Position numbers and translations under genes: made by a program
Source of the DNA: JBQTII01 sp052387905
GTDB taxonomy: Bacteria; Actinomycetota; Actinomycetes; Sporichthyales; Sporichthyaceae
Reading direction: 5' to 3'
NCBI GenBank assembly: GCA_052387905.1
Contig: JBQTIR010000049.1
Location: 1-54,961 of the forward strand
Length of the DNA stretch: 54,961 nucleotides
Notes under the pieces: model-generated
What the model was told of the DNA's origin: nothing
The model's input: the letters and a program-made list of their open reading frames with translations, nothing else
Database searches by the model: none
Shown here: positions 41,058-49,245 of the stretch, in pieces
How the letters are laid out: every line of letters begins with the position of its first letter
How positions within the stretch are numbered: position 1 is the stretch's first letter

Positions 41058-41287
41058 CAGCGAGCGTCCCGTCCTGGGAGTAGAGGTGGCCTCCGGCCGG
41101 CCCCGGTCCCCCGGCGGGAGCGGCCCCGAGTCTAGTGCGAGCCCTGGGCCCGGCCGCCGCGACGCGATGCCCGCTCGGGCCAGAGATCCACGAAACCGGA
41201 CGAATCGGGTCTTACCGTCGAACTGAGCGCAGGGGGCGCGGCCGACGTCGTCGGGAGCGCGACCCCCGCGTGACACCGGAGGATCCG

Positions 41288-42652
41288 ATGCACGCTCCCA
41301 CCCGTCGCCCCGCCGCCCCGCCACGACGTGTGCTGCACCTGCTGGCCGCGAGCACGCTGCTCAGCAGCACGCTGGTCGGCCTCGCCCTCGCGCCGCCCGC
41401 CCAGGCGGCGGCGGCCAGTGCCGTGTCCCTCACCTACGGCACGGGGCCGTTCAACGTCGGCCAGGGCAACGTGATCTTGACGGTGTCCTTCACTAACACC
41501 AACACCGCGCCCGATCAGAACTCCCCGCAGACGATCGATGACATCGTCATCACCCCGTCGTGCGCCGCGGTGACCGCCGCGGTGTGCACCACGCCCGATC
41601 CCGGGGTCTTCAACCTCGGTGACGAGGCGCGCGCGAGCGGGGCGGGCTGCCCGACCGGCAAGTTCTTCCTCGGCGCCCCCGACCCCACCACCGGCGCGGT
41701 GCGGGCCACCCGCCTGGCGCCCGAGGCGATTCCGGCGGGTGGGTCCTGCACGCTACGGATCACCGCGCGCGTCGTGAAGCTCCCGACCGACTCCGACCCG
41801 GTGACCCCGGGGCTGCAGACGATCCCGGTGGCCTCGGCGACGACGCGGGTGCCGGGGATTCCGCCCTCGGTCGTGACCTCGCGCGGAGTCGGCGCGCCGG
41901 CCACCATCGCCAAGGCAACGCCGCTGCTGACCACCGCCGCGACCGGCACCTCCACCGGGGGCACGATCCGCGACGTCGCCACGGTCTCCGGCCGCGCCGC
42001 GCCCGTCGCCGGGGCGACGGTGACCTTCCGCCTCTATCCGCCGAGCGATGTGAGCTGCTCCGGCACCCCGACCGCAACCTCGGTGCGCGCCCTGTCCCCC
42101 GATGCCGACACCGTGACCTCCGACAGCGTCCGGGTTACCACGGCCGGGACCTGGCGCTGGGTGGCGACCTATTCCGGTGACGCCAACAACAACGCGGTCA
42201 CCGGGGTGTGCGGCGACGGCAGCGAGAACTCCACGGTCACCTCCTCGACCTGCTTTGGGGAGATCGCGACCCTCGTCGGCTCCGACGGCGACGACACCCT
42301 GACCGGCACCTCAGGCCGCGACATCATCGTCGCCCGCTCCGGCAACGACACCATCAACGGCGCCGGCGGCGACGACCTGATCTGCGGCGGCGGCGAGGAC
42401 GACGTCCTCTTCGGCGGCGGCGGCAGCGATTTCCTGCTCGGCGGCAAGGGCTCCGATCAGCTCCGCGGCGGGACCGGTGACGACGAACTGTCGGGCGGTC
42501 GGGGCAGCGACGACCTCTTCGGTGCCTCCGGGGACGATCTCTTGTCCGGCGGCCCGGGCGGCGACCAGCTCGACGGCGGCTCGGGCGTCGACGAGGGCGA
42601 CGGCGGACCGGGTTCGGACTCGTTCAGCCGCGTGGAGCTCCGCCGCCGCTGA
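41288..42652 (+). CDS. Exported protein with Ig-like domains and RTX-type repeats (1)
   Basis: 454 residues from ATG 41288 (GGAGGA 5 bases upstream). Signal peptide ends at AQAAAAS. Residues about 40-210 are beta-rich with paired Cys; about 210-325 is an Ig-like unit (ATVSGRAAPVAGATVTFRLY, TWRWVATYSGDANN). The C-terminal 120 residues hold about ten nonapeptide GGxGxDxLx repeats of hemolysin type (GNDTINGAGGDDLICGGGED), which fold as a calcium-binding beta roll. A type I secretion partner is not in the window; with a Sec signal, export is by the general route. Paralogous to the next gene. Possibly a surface or matrix protein. Confidence 0.85.
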   Translation: MHAPTRRPAAPPRRVLHLLAASTLLSSTLVGLALAPPAQAAAASAVSLTYGTGPFNVGQGNVILTVSFTNTNTAPDQNSPQTIDDIVITPSCAAVTAAVCTTPDPGVFNLGDEARASGAGCPTGKFFLGAPDPTTGAVRATRLAPEAIPAGGSCTLRITARVVKLPTDSDPVTPGLQTIPVASATTRVPGIPPSVVTSRGVGAPATIAKATPLLTTAATGTSTGGTIRDVATVSGRAAPVAGATVTFRLYPPSDVSCSGTPTATSVRALSPDADTVTSDSVRVTTAGTWRWVATYSGDANNNAVTGVCGDGSENSTVTSSTCFGEIATLVGSDGDDTLTGTSGRDIIVARSGNDTINGAGGDDLICGGGEDDVLFGGGGSDFLLGGKGSDQLRGGTGDDELSGGRGSDDLFGASGDDLLSGGPGGDQLDGGSGVDEGDGGPGSDSFSRVELRRR

Positions 42653-42695
42653 ACTCGTGCTGTTCCACGCCGCTTCCGCTGACGCGCACCCCTCC

Positions 42696-42741
42696 AGCGT
42701 CCGTCGATAGGTGGCCCACCGGATGCTGAACGTCGGACGCT
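42696..42741 (+). terminator. Candidate hairpin after RTX-type gene 1
   Basis: AGCGTCCG (42696-42703) pairs with CGGACGCT (42734-42741) over a 30-base loop that can itself fold (GTGG/CCAC). It lies 44 bp after the stop codon. The right arm and flank TCGGACGCTACG match the terminator at 31560-31571. Confidence 0.45.
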
Positions 42742-42806
42742 ACGGCTGAGCGTTAGGCCGGGCGGGGGGACCTGACGCCGACGCTCCCCCAGACGCGGCA
42801 GCCGTC

Positions 42807-42864
42807 TTGACACCAATGTGTCGTTGGTGAATACATGGGGCTTCCTTTACGTTATGCGGCGTAA
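42807..42864 (+). promoter_or_regulatory. Candidate promoter with operator-like repeats for RTX-type gene 2
   Basis: TTGACA (42807-42812) is followed 17 bases later by AATACA. Between them lies a perfect inverted repeat, CACCAA (42811-42816) and TTGGTG (42824-42829). Downstream is TTACG (42847-42851) facing CGTAA (42860-42864). The region has lower GC than its surroundings. Regulator unknown. Confidence 0.4.
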
Positions 42865-42954
42865 GGGGCGGATGTGACGAAAGGTCAAGGGAGCGTATTC
42901 CTGACCGCTTTCGGCGCGGTTCGCCTCGCGCCGTCCGTGCCGCTTGGAGACCTC

Positions 42955-44577
42955 ATGCGTCGGTTGTCGAGAGACCTCAGCACCAGGGCGCCGGCCCCCA
43001 AGCGGCGCCGCACGACTCCTGCCAGCCGCTGGCTCGCCCTGGGTTCCGTCGCCGTCGTCGGGGGGGCGACGTTGCTGGTGCCCCACGCCAACGCAGCCGT
43101 GGTCACCACCACAACTGCTTCCTACGGGGACGCCATGCGTACCGTCGGCCAGACGACCAACATCACCGCGAGTTTCACCAACGCGAACACCGCACCCAAC
43201 GCGGCTGAGAACAGCGCCCTCACCAACATCACGGTCACCCCCGCATGCGGGGCGACCAATGGCGGTGGCTGCACTCCATCCGGTTTCGATCCTGGCGTCT
43301 TCGGCCTCTCTGGTGTGACCGGAGCCGGTGATTGCGCTACGACATTCACCGTAGGAACCCCTGATGCGACGACCGGCGCGATTCCGTTGTCGCCCGTCGC
43401 CCCAATCTCGATCCCACCCGCGGGGGTCTGCACGATCACCATTCCGGCGACCGTTCTCAAGGTTCCGACCAAGGATTTCGACCCGGTCACCGCGGGTGCC
43501 CAGACCAAGGTCGCCGTGAATGCCACCGCCACCACAGCCACGGCGACCGCACCCGCGGCAGCCATGTCCGCCGCCGTGCTGACGGTCCCGAAGAACGCCA
43601 CGGCTGTCACCACCAAGGCTGAGCCGGCCACAGCGGCAACCGGAACCCCGGTCCGCGCCCGGGCGACTGTCACCGGCGAAATCCCTGACGGTGCCGGCAA
43701 TCTGATCTTCGAACTCTTCGGCCCCTTCGTAGGCCCCATCACGGTGGCCGATTGCAACGCGTTCAATCGGGTGTTCAGCAGCGCTGTGACCCCCAATGCG
43801 GCCGCGAGCATGCTGTCCGGCGCAGCAACTGTCAACAACCCGGGTGACTATTACTGGGGGACCCGATTCTCCGGCGACACCAACAACGATCCCTCCGGCC
43901 AGGACTGCAACGCCACGAACGACCAGAAGGTCGTCATCACCGGGGCCGCCATCCCGCCGCTCGCCTCCCCGACCATCGCGGGCACCGCGACCCCGGCCAC
44001 CGTCGAGATCGGCAACCCGGTCACCGACAGCGCAACCGTCACCGGCCGCGTCAACCCGGTCGCCGGCGCCACCATCACCTTCCGGCTCTTCGGCCCGGCC
44101 GACCCCACCTGCACCGGCACGCCGGTGTTCGCCCCGGCCCCGGTCGCGCAGCCGGTCGGCAATGGCCCGGTCCTCTCGCCGTCGTTCGTCCCGAACACGC
44201 CCGGTGAGTACCGCTGGACGGCGTCGTACTCGGGTGACGCCGCGAACAACCCGGCCGCCACGGCCTGTGGAGCCGCTGGTCAGACCGTCACGGTGACGGG
44301 GCTGGCCCCGCTGAGTTCCTTCAGTTGCGGCGGCTCGCCCGCAACCCACGTCATCCGGGCCAGCGCCATCAACCGCACCCTGTCCACCGGCGGCGGCCGT
44401 CAGGTGATCGTCGTCGAGGGCGCCGGCGCCACGGTCAACAGCGGCAGCGGCGCCGACGCGATCTGCGGCGGGCCGGGCAACGACAACATCAACGCCGGCA
44501 GCGGTAACGACTTCATCCGCGGCGGAGGCGGCGCCGACGCGATCAACGCCGGCTCCGGGGTCAACGACGTCGGCTGA
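42955..44577 (+). CDS. Exported protein with Ig-like domains and short RTX-type tail (2)
   Basis: 540 residues from ATG 42955 (GGAGA 5 bases before it); a longer frame from 42874 lacks a ribosome site. N-terminus: RRLSRDLSTRAP, signal helix, cleavage near ANAAVV. It has the same beta-rich first part as its neighbour (FDPGVFGLSGVTGAGDC), then two Ig-like units (TVTGEIPDGAGNLIFELFG; TVTGRVNPVAGATITFRLFG), one more than its paralogue. The C-terminus has only three or four degenerate repeats (GGPGNDNINAGSGNDFIRGG), so calcium binding may be weak. Low-complexity Ala/Thr stretches are frequent. Function unknown; a cell-surface role is inferred. Confidence 0.83.
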   Translation: MRRLSRDLSTRAPAPKRRRTTPASRWLALGSVAVVGGATLLVPHANAAVVTTTTASYGDAMRTVGQTTNITASFTNANTAPNAAENSALTNITVTPACGATNGGGCTPSGFDPGVFGLSGVTGAGDCATTFTVGTPDATTGAIPLSPVAPISIPPAGVCTITIPATVLKVPTKDFDPVTAGAQTKVAVNATATTATATAPAAAMSAAVLTVPKNATAVTTKAEPATAATGTPVRARATVTGEIPDGAGNLIFELFGPFVGPITVADCNAFNRVFSSAVTPNAAASMLSGAATVNNPGDYYWGTRFSGDTNNDPSGQDCNATNDQKVVITGAAIPPLASPTIAGTATPATVEIGNPVTDSATVTGRVNPVAGATITFRLFGPADPTCTGTPVFAPAPVAQPVGNGPVLSPSFVPNTPGEYRWTASYSGDAANNPAATACGAAGQTVTVTGLAPLSSFSCGGSPATHVIRASAINRTLSTGGGRQVIVVEGAGATVNSGSGADAICGGPGNDNINAGSGNDFIRGGGGADAINAGSGVNDVG

Positions 44578-44581
44578 TCCA

Positions 44582-44638
44582 GCACCACCGGCTGCACCAC
44601 CCGCTGCACCACCGGCTGCACCACCCGCTGCACCGCAC
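44582..44638. repeat. 12-bp tandem repeat after RTX-type gene 2
   Basis: The unit GCTGCACCACC(C/G) occurs in about four and a half copies with alternating last base, starting 4 bases after the stop codon. It is likely a slippage product with variable copy number. Confidence 0.85.
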
Positions 44639-44650
44639 AGACCGCACCAC

Positions 44651-44715
44651 CCGAGCGCTCGACCGCTCGGCCCCCACGGCGAGGCGCCGGACCCCTTCCC
44701 CCTCGGGTCCGGCGC
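44651..44715. terminator. Two terminator hairpins after RTX-type gene 2
   Basis: First: CCGAGCG (44651-44657) with CGCTCGG (44664-44670). Second: GCGCCGGACCC (44684-44694) with GGGTCCGGCGC (44705-44715), an 11-bp perfect stem with a 10-base loop. Neither is followed by a T-run. Confidence 0.75.
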
Positions 44716-44833
44716 ATCGTCGCCTCCAGCCCGCCCTCGCTTCGGGAACCCTCGCTGAGCCGCTCGCACCCTAGGCATCATCCACAGACGCAGTTCCGGT
44801 CCAGATTCGTCCACAGCTTCGATCTACGCCCAG

Positions 44834-44857
44834 GTGCATGCAGAGTGCATGTACTAT
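44834..44857 (+). promoter_or_regulatory. Leaderless promoter and repeats of third VapBC pair
   Basis: GTGCATG occurs at 44834-44840 and 44845-44851, one helical turn apart, and is directly followed by TACTAT (44852-44857), a TANNNT -10 box 6 bases before GTG 44864. The repeats overlap the spacer and would suit an RHH antitoxin acting as repressor. Confidence 0.55.
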
Positions 44858-44863
44858 CAACGG

Positions 44864-45118
44864 GTGGTGGCCATCCAAATTCGTCATGTCCCCGACGACG
44901 TTCGGGCGAAGCTCTCCGCCAATGCCGAAGCTGAGGGAAAGTCCCTGCAGGCGTACTTGCTCGAGCTGCTGATCGAAGAGGCCCGCTGGGCCGACAACGA
45001 CGCCATCTTGGCTGCGGCGGCCCGAAGACCTGGCGGCATGACCGGGACTGTCGAGGAGGCGCAGGCCTTCACCGACCGGTGGAAGGCCGAGCGCGACGCG
45101 CGCTGGGAACCCCAGTGA
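44864..45118 (+). CDS. VapB-like antitoxin (third pair)
   Basis: 84 residues from GTG 44864 (or GTG 44867). The N-terminus AIQIRHVPDDVRAKLSANA with EGKSLQAYLLELLIEEA is a FitA/VapB ribbon-helix-helix module. The tail contains RRPGGMTGTVEEAQAFTDRW and should fill the active site of the toxin. The longer frame from 44834 would translate through the promoter repeats, so it is not preferred. The stop overlaps the toxin start (GTGA). Confidence 0.85.
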   Translation: MVAIQIRHVPDDVRAKLSANAEAEGKSLQAYLLELLIEEARWADNDAILAAAARRPGGMTGTVEEAQAFTDRWKAERDARWEPQ

Positions 45119-45519
45119 TCGTTGTCGACGCCTCGACGATGGTGCACGCACTCGTGAACACGGACGCGGTGGGCGACCGCTGCCGCGCGCGCATCACCGG
45201 TCGGCAGAAGTTCTTGGAACCCCATCACTTCCGCATTGAGGTGATGAGTGCGATCCGACGGGGCTACCTCGGCCGAGAAATCACCGAGGAGTCAGCCGCG
45301 GCTGCGCTCGAGGATCTGCATCGGTTCAATGTTCGATACCCGCCTAGGCCGGTCGAGCACATCGACCGGATCTGGCAGCTACGCCACAACCTGACCGCCT
45401 ACGACGCGGCCTACGTCGCACTGGCCGAGGCACGTGGTTGCGCGCTCGTCACCGCCGACGCGCGCTTGGCTGGCGCCCCCGGCCTGCGGTGCGAGGTCGT
45501 CCTGGCCACTGCCGCCTGA
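45115..45519 (+). CDS. vapC: VapC-type PIN-domain toxin (third pair)
   Basis: 134 residues from GTG 45115. Active-site acids are in VIVVDASTMVHAL, FRIEVMSAIRRG, TAYDAAYVALAEA and LVTADARLAG, a complete PIN set. A clear VapC-like ribonuclease of normal length, coupled to the antitoxin by a four-base overlap. It is the third such pair in 45 kb. The target RNA is unknown. Confidence 0.9.
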   Translation: MIVVDASTMVHALVNTDAVGDRCRARITGRQKFLEPHHFRIEVMSAIRRGYLGREITEESAAAALEDLHRFNVRYPPRPVEHIDRIWQLRHNLTAYDAAYVALAEARGCALVTADARLAGAPGLRCEVVLATAA

Positions 45520-45625
45520 TCGGGGCGCAGCATCGGCCACCGATCAACGTCGCAACTTCCGAAGCGCAACGCGCCGAAACCAGCGCACCACCAGCCCCGA
45601 CCCCGATCTGCAGACGACAGTCGCG

Positions 45626-46762
45626 CTACTCGCAGACGACCCCGTCGGAGTCGGCGTCGCGGTACCAGGGGTACTCCGCGTCCTCGCCGCGCACATACGG
45701 GCCGTAGCCGGCGTCCTTGGCCTGGTAGCAGAAGTCGAATCGGGGGTCGGCGCCGCCGGTCGGGCTCGGCGCGGGGTCGGCCGGCTTCGGGGCAGCAGTA
45801 CGGGGGGCGGCCGAACCCAGCCCCGCAGGCGGCAGCACGACCGCGCCATACGCCGGGGGCCGCTGGTCCGGGCAGGTGCTCAGCACGCGAGCCATGGCGT
45901 CCCGCTCAGCAGGCTTGACGGCCAGGTCGTATTTGGCCTTCACCGCGATCTGACGGGCGACGTAGCTGCAGCGGTAGCTGGCCTGCGGGAGCCAGGTCGC
46001 CGCGTCGCCGGCGCCCTTCTGCGAGTTGGCCGGACCGTCGACCGCGAGCAGGTTCAGTGGGTCGTTGCCGAACGCGATCCGCTTGCGTTCCTCCCAACGG
46101 GCCGCCCCGGTCACCCAGGAGTCGGCGAGCGCGACGACGTGGTCGATCTGGACCGCGCTGCTCGTGGTCTCGCCGCGCACGAAATCGATCCGGGTCCCGG
46201 TGTAGGGATCCGGATCCAGCACACCGGACAGCACCACACACTCGCGCGTTCCCGGCCTGAATATCTCCTCGCGCAGATCCCGCCGCAGGATGTCGTTACG
46301 GGTGTCGCAGCCATTGCGGTCCACGTCGGCCCAGGCCTGCCCGTACGCCTCGCGCTCGTACCCGGTCAGCGCGGCGCGGCCCTTGACGTCGAGGGTCTCC
46401 AGAACCTCCAGTGCCGTCCCGGGCGCGGGACTGGTCTGCTCCGCCGACGGCGCGCTCGTGCCTACCGGGGTCGGCGACGATTCCGTGCTCTCCACGGCTT
46501 CGGACGAAGCCGCTACCTCGGGGCGCTCCCCTGTCGGCGGGGATGCCGTGATGGGCGGGGTTGCCGTGACCGGCGGGTCCGCGGGGACCACCGGTACCAC
46601 CTCGACGAACCCGGGACCCCGGTCGTCGAGGGGCTGGCCTTCACTGTCCAGCACCACCGCTACACCGGACGGTTCGTCCGATCCCGTACACCCGGCAGCC
46701 ACGAGCACCGCCGCGACGACCACCAATGCCGCGCGCGTCCGACATGCCCCCGCTGTACGCAT
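45626..46762 (-). CDS. Lipoprotein with HNH/DUF1524 nuclease and Excalibur domains
   Basis: 378 residues. The lipobox VLVAAGC gives a lipid-anchored N-terminus, followed by a Pro/Thr/Ser linker to about residue 115. The DUF1524/GmrSD-type HNH domain spans about 120-275: NGCDTRNDILRRDL, VQIDHVVALADSW (the catalytic DH), NDPLNLLAVDGPANSQKG and YRCSYVARQ. The last 40 residues are an Excalibur calcium-binding domain (FDFCYQAKDAGYGPY ... DADSDGVVCE). An exported nuclease could process incoming or extracellular DNA. Such proteins are frequent in actinobacteria; no partner is next to it. Confidence 0.88.
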   Translation of the reverse strand: MRTAGACRTRAALVVVAAVLVAAGCTGSDEPSGVAVVLDSEGQPLDDRGPGFVEVVPVVPADPPVTATPPITASPPTGERPEVAASSEAVESTESSPTPVGTSAPSAEQTSPAPGTALEVLETLDVKGRAALTGYEREAYGQAWADVDRNGCDTRNDILRRDLREEIFRPGTRECVVLSGVLDPDPYTGTRIDFVRGETTSSAVQIDHVVALADSWVTGAARWEERKRIAFGNDPLNLLAVDGPANSQKGAGDAATWLPQASYRCSYVARQIAVKAKYDLAVKPAERDAMARVLSTCPDQRPPAYGAVVLPPAGLGSAAPRTAAPKPADPAPSPTGGADPRFDFCYQAKDAGYGPYVRGEDAEYPWYRDADSDGVVCE

Positions 46763-46942
46763 CTCGCCCCCGTCGATCGCCCCTCATCGATCATCGCGGC
46801 CGAGGGCCGCCGCGTTCCTCCACCACGCGGACAAAACCGACCGGGCCGAACGGATGAGTCCAACTCGCTCAGGAGGCCCGCGCTCCTTTCGCTCTGGACG
46901 GCCCGGAGAACGCAGGCGGGTCGGAGGAGTCCCCGCTGTGGT

Positions 46943-46982
46943 CTAGGCTTAGCCAGCCGTGCGTGCTCACGCGTGCACGCAC
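46943..46982 (+). promoter_or_regulatory. Probable rpsD promoter and start of leader
   Basis: TAGGCT (46943-46948) is a strong actinobacterial -10 box. A hairpin follows at once: GTGCGTGC (46959-46966) with GCACGCAC (46975-46982). If transcription starts near 46955 the rpsD leader is about 270 bases. The rest of the 46763-46942 gap holds nothing recognised. Confidence 0.5.
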
Positions 46983-47021
46983 CACGTACCAACGCAGGCG
47001 CACTGAGGAGAACTCGTCCGA

Positions 47022-47124
47022 CGGCGCCGAGGGAGTGCAGCCCGGCAAGCTCGATTGGATGCTTGCCGGAGGTCACCGTCAGCGAATCCGCTGCGGCGAA
47101 GGGGTGCGAGCCCGTTCGGCGCCG
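47022..47124 (+). ncRNA. Structured leader RNA upstream of rpsD
   Basis: A 103-base element closed by CGGCGCCGA (47022-47030) with TCGGCGCCG (47116-47124). Inside are a 9-bp perfect hairpin (CCGGCAAGC 47042-47050 with 47061-47069), a 5-bp hairpin CAGCG-AATC-CGCTG (47080-47093) and GGG-N6-CCC (47102-47113). The segment AGGGGUGCGAGCCCGUU resembles the AGGGUGCGAGCGUU part of 16S rRNA helix 18, close to the binding site of protein S4, the product of the gene downstream. It is probably an S4 autoregulatory leader. I do not recognise a riboswitch class. Confidence 0.55.
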
Positions 47125-47227
47125 GAGGCTCTGAAGGGCCGACGCTGCACTTGTTCGTGTGCGTCCGACTAGCTCCATAAGCCAGGACCAGCCTAATTTA
47201 CGCTCGACGTATCGACGGAGTTGTGTA

Positions 47228-47836
47228 GTGAACAAGTCTCGACCCAAGGCCAAGCGTTCGCGGGCGCTCGGAATCCCGCTGACGCCGAAGTGCGTGAAGT
47301 ACTTCGAGGCGCGCCCCTACCCCCCGGGCGTCCACGGTCGCGGTCGCAAGCAGACCTCGGACTACAAGGTCCGTCTGCTGGAGAAGCAGCGCCTGCGCGC
47401 GCAGTACGACATCTCCGAGACCCAGCTGCGCCGCGCCTTCGAACACGCGCACGCCCACACCGGCAAGACCGGTGAGGTGCTGCTCGCCGACCTGGAGACC
47501 CGCCTGGACGCTCTCGTCCTACGCTCGGGCCTGGCTCGCACGATCTACCAGGCGCGCCAGATGGTCACCCACCAGCACATGGAGGTCAACGGCTCGCGCG
47601 TCGACCGGCCCTCCTACCGCGTGCAGCCCGGTGACGTCGTCGGCGTGGCCGACCGCAGCCGCAACAAGACCAATTTCCAGGTCGCGGCCGCCGGCGCCAA
47701 CGCCCCCGAGGTCATCCCGCCGTATCTGCAGGTCAATCACCCCGACCTGAAGTTCCGGTTGGAGCGTGCCCCGGAGCGCAAGGAGATCCCGGTGATCTGT
47801 GACGAGCAACTGGTCGTCGAGTACTACTCCCGCTGA
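47228..47836 (+). CDS. rpsD: Ribosomal protein S4
   Basis: 202 residues from GTG 47228: NKSRPKAKRSRALGIPLTPK, GRGRKQTSDYKVRLLEKQRL, the S4 RNA-binding domain (LETRLDALVLRSGLARTIYQ, ARQMVTHQHMEVNG) and the conserved end CDEQLVVEYYSR. It lacks the zinc-binding Cys set, so it is the Cys-free type. S4 binds 16S rRNA first in assembly of the small subunit and often represses its own mRNA. Here the gene stands alone behind a long leader, away from other ribosomal protein genes. Confidence 0.96.
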   Translation: MNKSRPKAKRSRALGIPLTPKCVKYFEARPYPPGVHGRGRKQTSDYKVRLLEKQRLRAQYDISETQLRRAFEHAHAHTGKTGEVLLADLETRLDALVLRSGLARTIYQARQMVTHQHMEVNGSRVDRPSYRVQPGDVVGVADRSRNKTNFQVAAAGANAPEVIPPYLQVNHPDLKFRLERAPERKEIPVICDEQLVVEYYSR

Positions 47837-47841
47837 TCTGC

Positions 47842-47933
47842 GGCGCCCGGCGGGCGCCTTCTACCTGAAGTCCGCGGCCCTCGTGCCGCGTCGTACCTCC
47901 GTTACGGCCGGTCTCCTCGCGGAGGCCGGCCGT
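47842..47933 (+). terminator. Two terminators after rpsD
   Basis: First: GGCGCCC-ggc-GGGCGCC (47842-47858) followed by TT. Second: a 13-bp stem, ACGGCCGGTCTCC (47904-47916) with 47921-47933, one G-T pair and a TCGC loop. Confidence 0.85.
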
Positions 47934-47980
47934 TCCGCATTCCACAAGGCACGGCCTCGACCGCACCACCGTCCACCGCC

Positions 47981-48067
47981 TGCGCATCGATGCGCAACCG
48001 GTGGCCTCTAATGCGCTGGTGGTGGTGATCCGAGGCCAGATCACCACCGCGTGCGCATCGATGCGCA
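47981..48067. repeat. Palindrome-bounded repeat, copy A
   Basis: The 16-bp palindrome TGCGCATCGATGCGCA occurs at 47981-47996 and 48052-48067. Between them is a hairpin, GGTGGTGAT...ATCACCACC. Copy B (49159-49245) has the same 71-base spacing between palindromes and is about 80% identical by eye with no gaps. It resembles REPIN or small MITE-like elements. Confidence 0.8.
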
Positions 48068-48134
48068 ACAAGCAAGCACCGTGCACAGGGTTTTCCACAG
48101 GTCCGGCCTCCTCTCGTGCAACAAGGCCGCACTG

Positions 48135-49112
48135 ATGCAAGGCTCCCCGGCCATGGATTACCGATCATTCGACGGCGCCGGGCCATTCACCGTCGCCGAT
48201 GCCCTGGCAGCCGGATTCAGCTGGAACTCGATCCGGTGGGCGATCCGCTCGAAGCACTGGGTCCGTCTACGTGCCGGCGTCCTCGTCACGCAGGACGACC
48301 GAAGCCGTGCCGCCCTCGATGCGGCGACGTTGCACGCGCAGGACGTGAAGGCATTGATGTTGGCGCTGTCGGCCCGGCGACTCGTCGCAGCCGGAACATC
48401 CGCCGCGCAGATCTTCGGACTCGCGCTGCTCAATCCGCCACCGTTGGAGATCGTCGTCCTCACGGCGGACGCCGGCGCGTCCAGTACTCACCGAGACGGC
48501 TACTTCCTTCGCTTCGCACAACTGCCGACCGCACACGTGACTACCCGGCACGGGGTTCCGATCACCACCGCAGCGCGCACTCTCGTCGACCTCGCCGCCA
48601 ACCTCCCTTTTCACGACGGCGTTGTTGCTGCGGAATCCGCGTTCCACCTCAACCGCGTGACGCGGTCCGAGGTAGACCTCCTCCTCGCCCAGTCCTCAGG
48701 ACGGCCGGGCATTCAGGCGGCGAGGCAGTCGTTGGGGTTCGCGACGCCCGGTCCTGAGTCGGTGCTCGAATCGGTCTCCCGGATCTCGATGCACCGGGTG
48801 GGGATCCCGGCGCCCCAGTTGCAGGTTGATCTGATCCTCGCGCCTCCGCGGATCCGCGTCGATTTCTACTGGCCGCAGTACCGACTCGTCGGAGAGGCGG
48901 ACGGGATGTCGAAGTACACCGCCGATCCGCAGCTGCGATCGGCGCTTGCCGTCGTCCGCGACGAGCGGCAACGCGAACAGCGAATCCGCGACGCGGGCTT
49001 CGACATCGTCCGCTGGGATTGGAGTGTGGCGAACGACCCGGCGCGACTCGCGGCCCGCCTGCGTGCGGCTTTCGCCCGCGCCACGGAGCGACTCGACGGG
49101 CGCAGCGGCTGA
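48135..49112 (+). CDS. DUF559-type protein with AbiEi-like N-terminal domain
   Basis: 325 residues from ATG 48135; ATG 48153 is also possible. The N-terminal winged helix (FTVADALAAGFSWNSIRWAI, WVRLRAGVLV) resembles the antitoxin domain of AbiEi. The middle has GVPITTAARTLVDLAANLPF, typical of this family. The C-terminal part has the DUF559/VSR-like nuclease pattern: RVDFYWPQYRLVGEADGMSK, then DERQREQRIRDAGFDIVRWD, with the Asp and Glu/Asp of a possible active site intact. A larger frame starts inside the repeat at 48051. It is flanked on both sides by copies of the same palindromic repeat. Function is not established. Confidence 0.8.
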   Translation: MQGSPAMDYRSFDGAGPFTVADALAAGFSWNSIRWAIRSKHWVRLRAGVLVTQDDRSRAALDAATLHAQDVKALMLALSARRLVAAGTSAAQIFGLALLNPPPLEIVVLTADAGASSTHRDGYFLRFAQLPTAHVTTRHGVPITTAARTLVDLAANLPFHDGVVAAESAFHLNRVTRSEVDLLLAQSSGRPGIQAARQSLGFATPGPESVLESVSRISMHRVGIPAPQLQVDLILAPPRIRVDFYWPQYRLVGEADGMSKYTADPQLRSALAVVRDERQREQRIRDAGFDIVRWDWSVANDPARLAARLRAAFARATERLDGRSG

Positions 49113-49158
49113 CCGCGGACTGAGCCCGCACTGTATGTTCCCCGAGCGCCCGCCCATG

Positions 49159-49245
49159 AGCGCATCGATGCGCAGCCGGTGGCATCTGATACGCAGCAGG
49201 TGGTGATTCGGCGCGAAGCCACCACCGACAGCGCATCGATGCGCA
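49159..49245. repeat. Palindrome-bounded repeat, copy B
   Basis: GCGCATCGATGCGC at 49160-49173 and 49231-49244, with GGTGGTGAT and CCACCACC facing between them. Same layout and orientation as copy A, 1,178 bases further on, so the two are direct repeats flanking the DUF559-type gene. Confidence 0.8.

Noticed and set aside
41191..41219. A fourth copy of the ECF promoter upstream of RTX-type gene 1 (GAAACC...CGTC)
   Set aside because: The -35 block, the -10 block and the spacing all differ from the three-copy motif, so it may be another promoter but not the same one.
42847..44814. A 655-codon open frame on the minus strand across the second RTX-type gene
   Set aside because: It is antisense to a gene with signal peptide and recognisable repeats, has low-complexity Gly/Arg-rich composition and includes the 12-bp tandem repeat. 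A shadow frame from high GC.
47022..47124. A known riboswitch (SAM-IV, glycine, ZTP or c-di-AMP) in front of rpsD
   Set aside because: Some short strings looked similar, but the defining conserved cores of these classes are absent; an S4-type leader fits better.
46963..47172. A 69-codon plus-strand frame inside the rpsD leader
   Set aside because: No ribosome binding site, Arg-rich random composition, and it covers the stems of a likely RNA structure.
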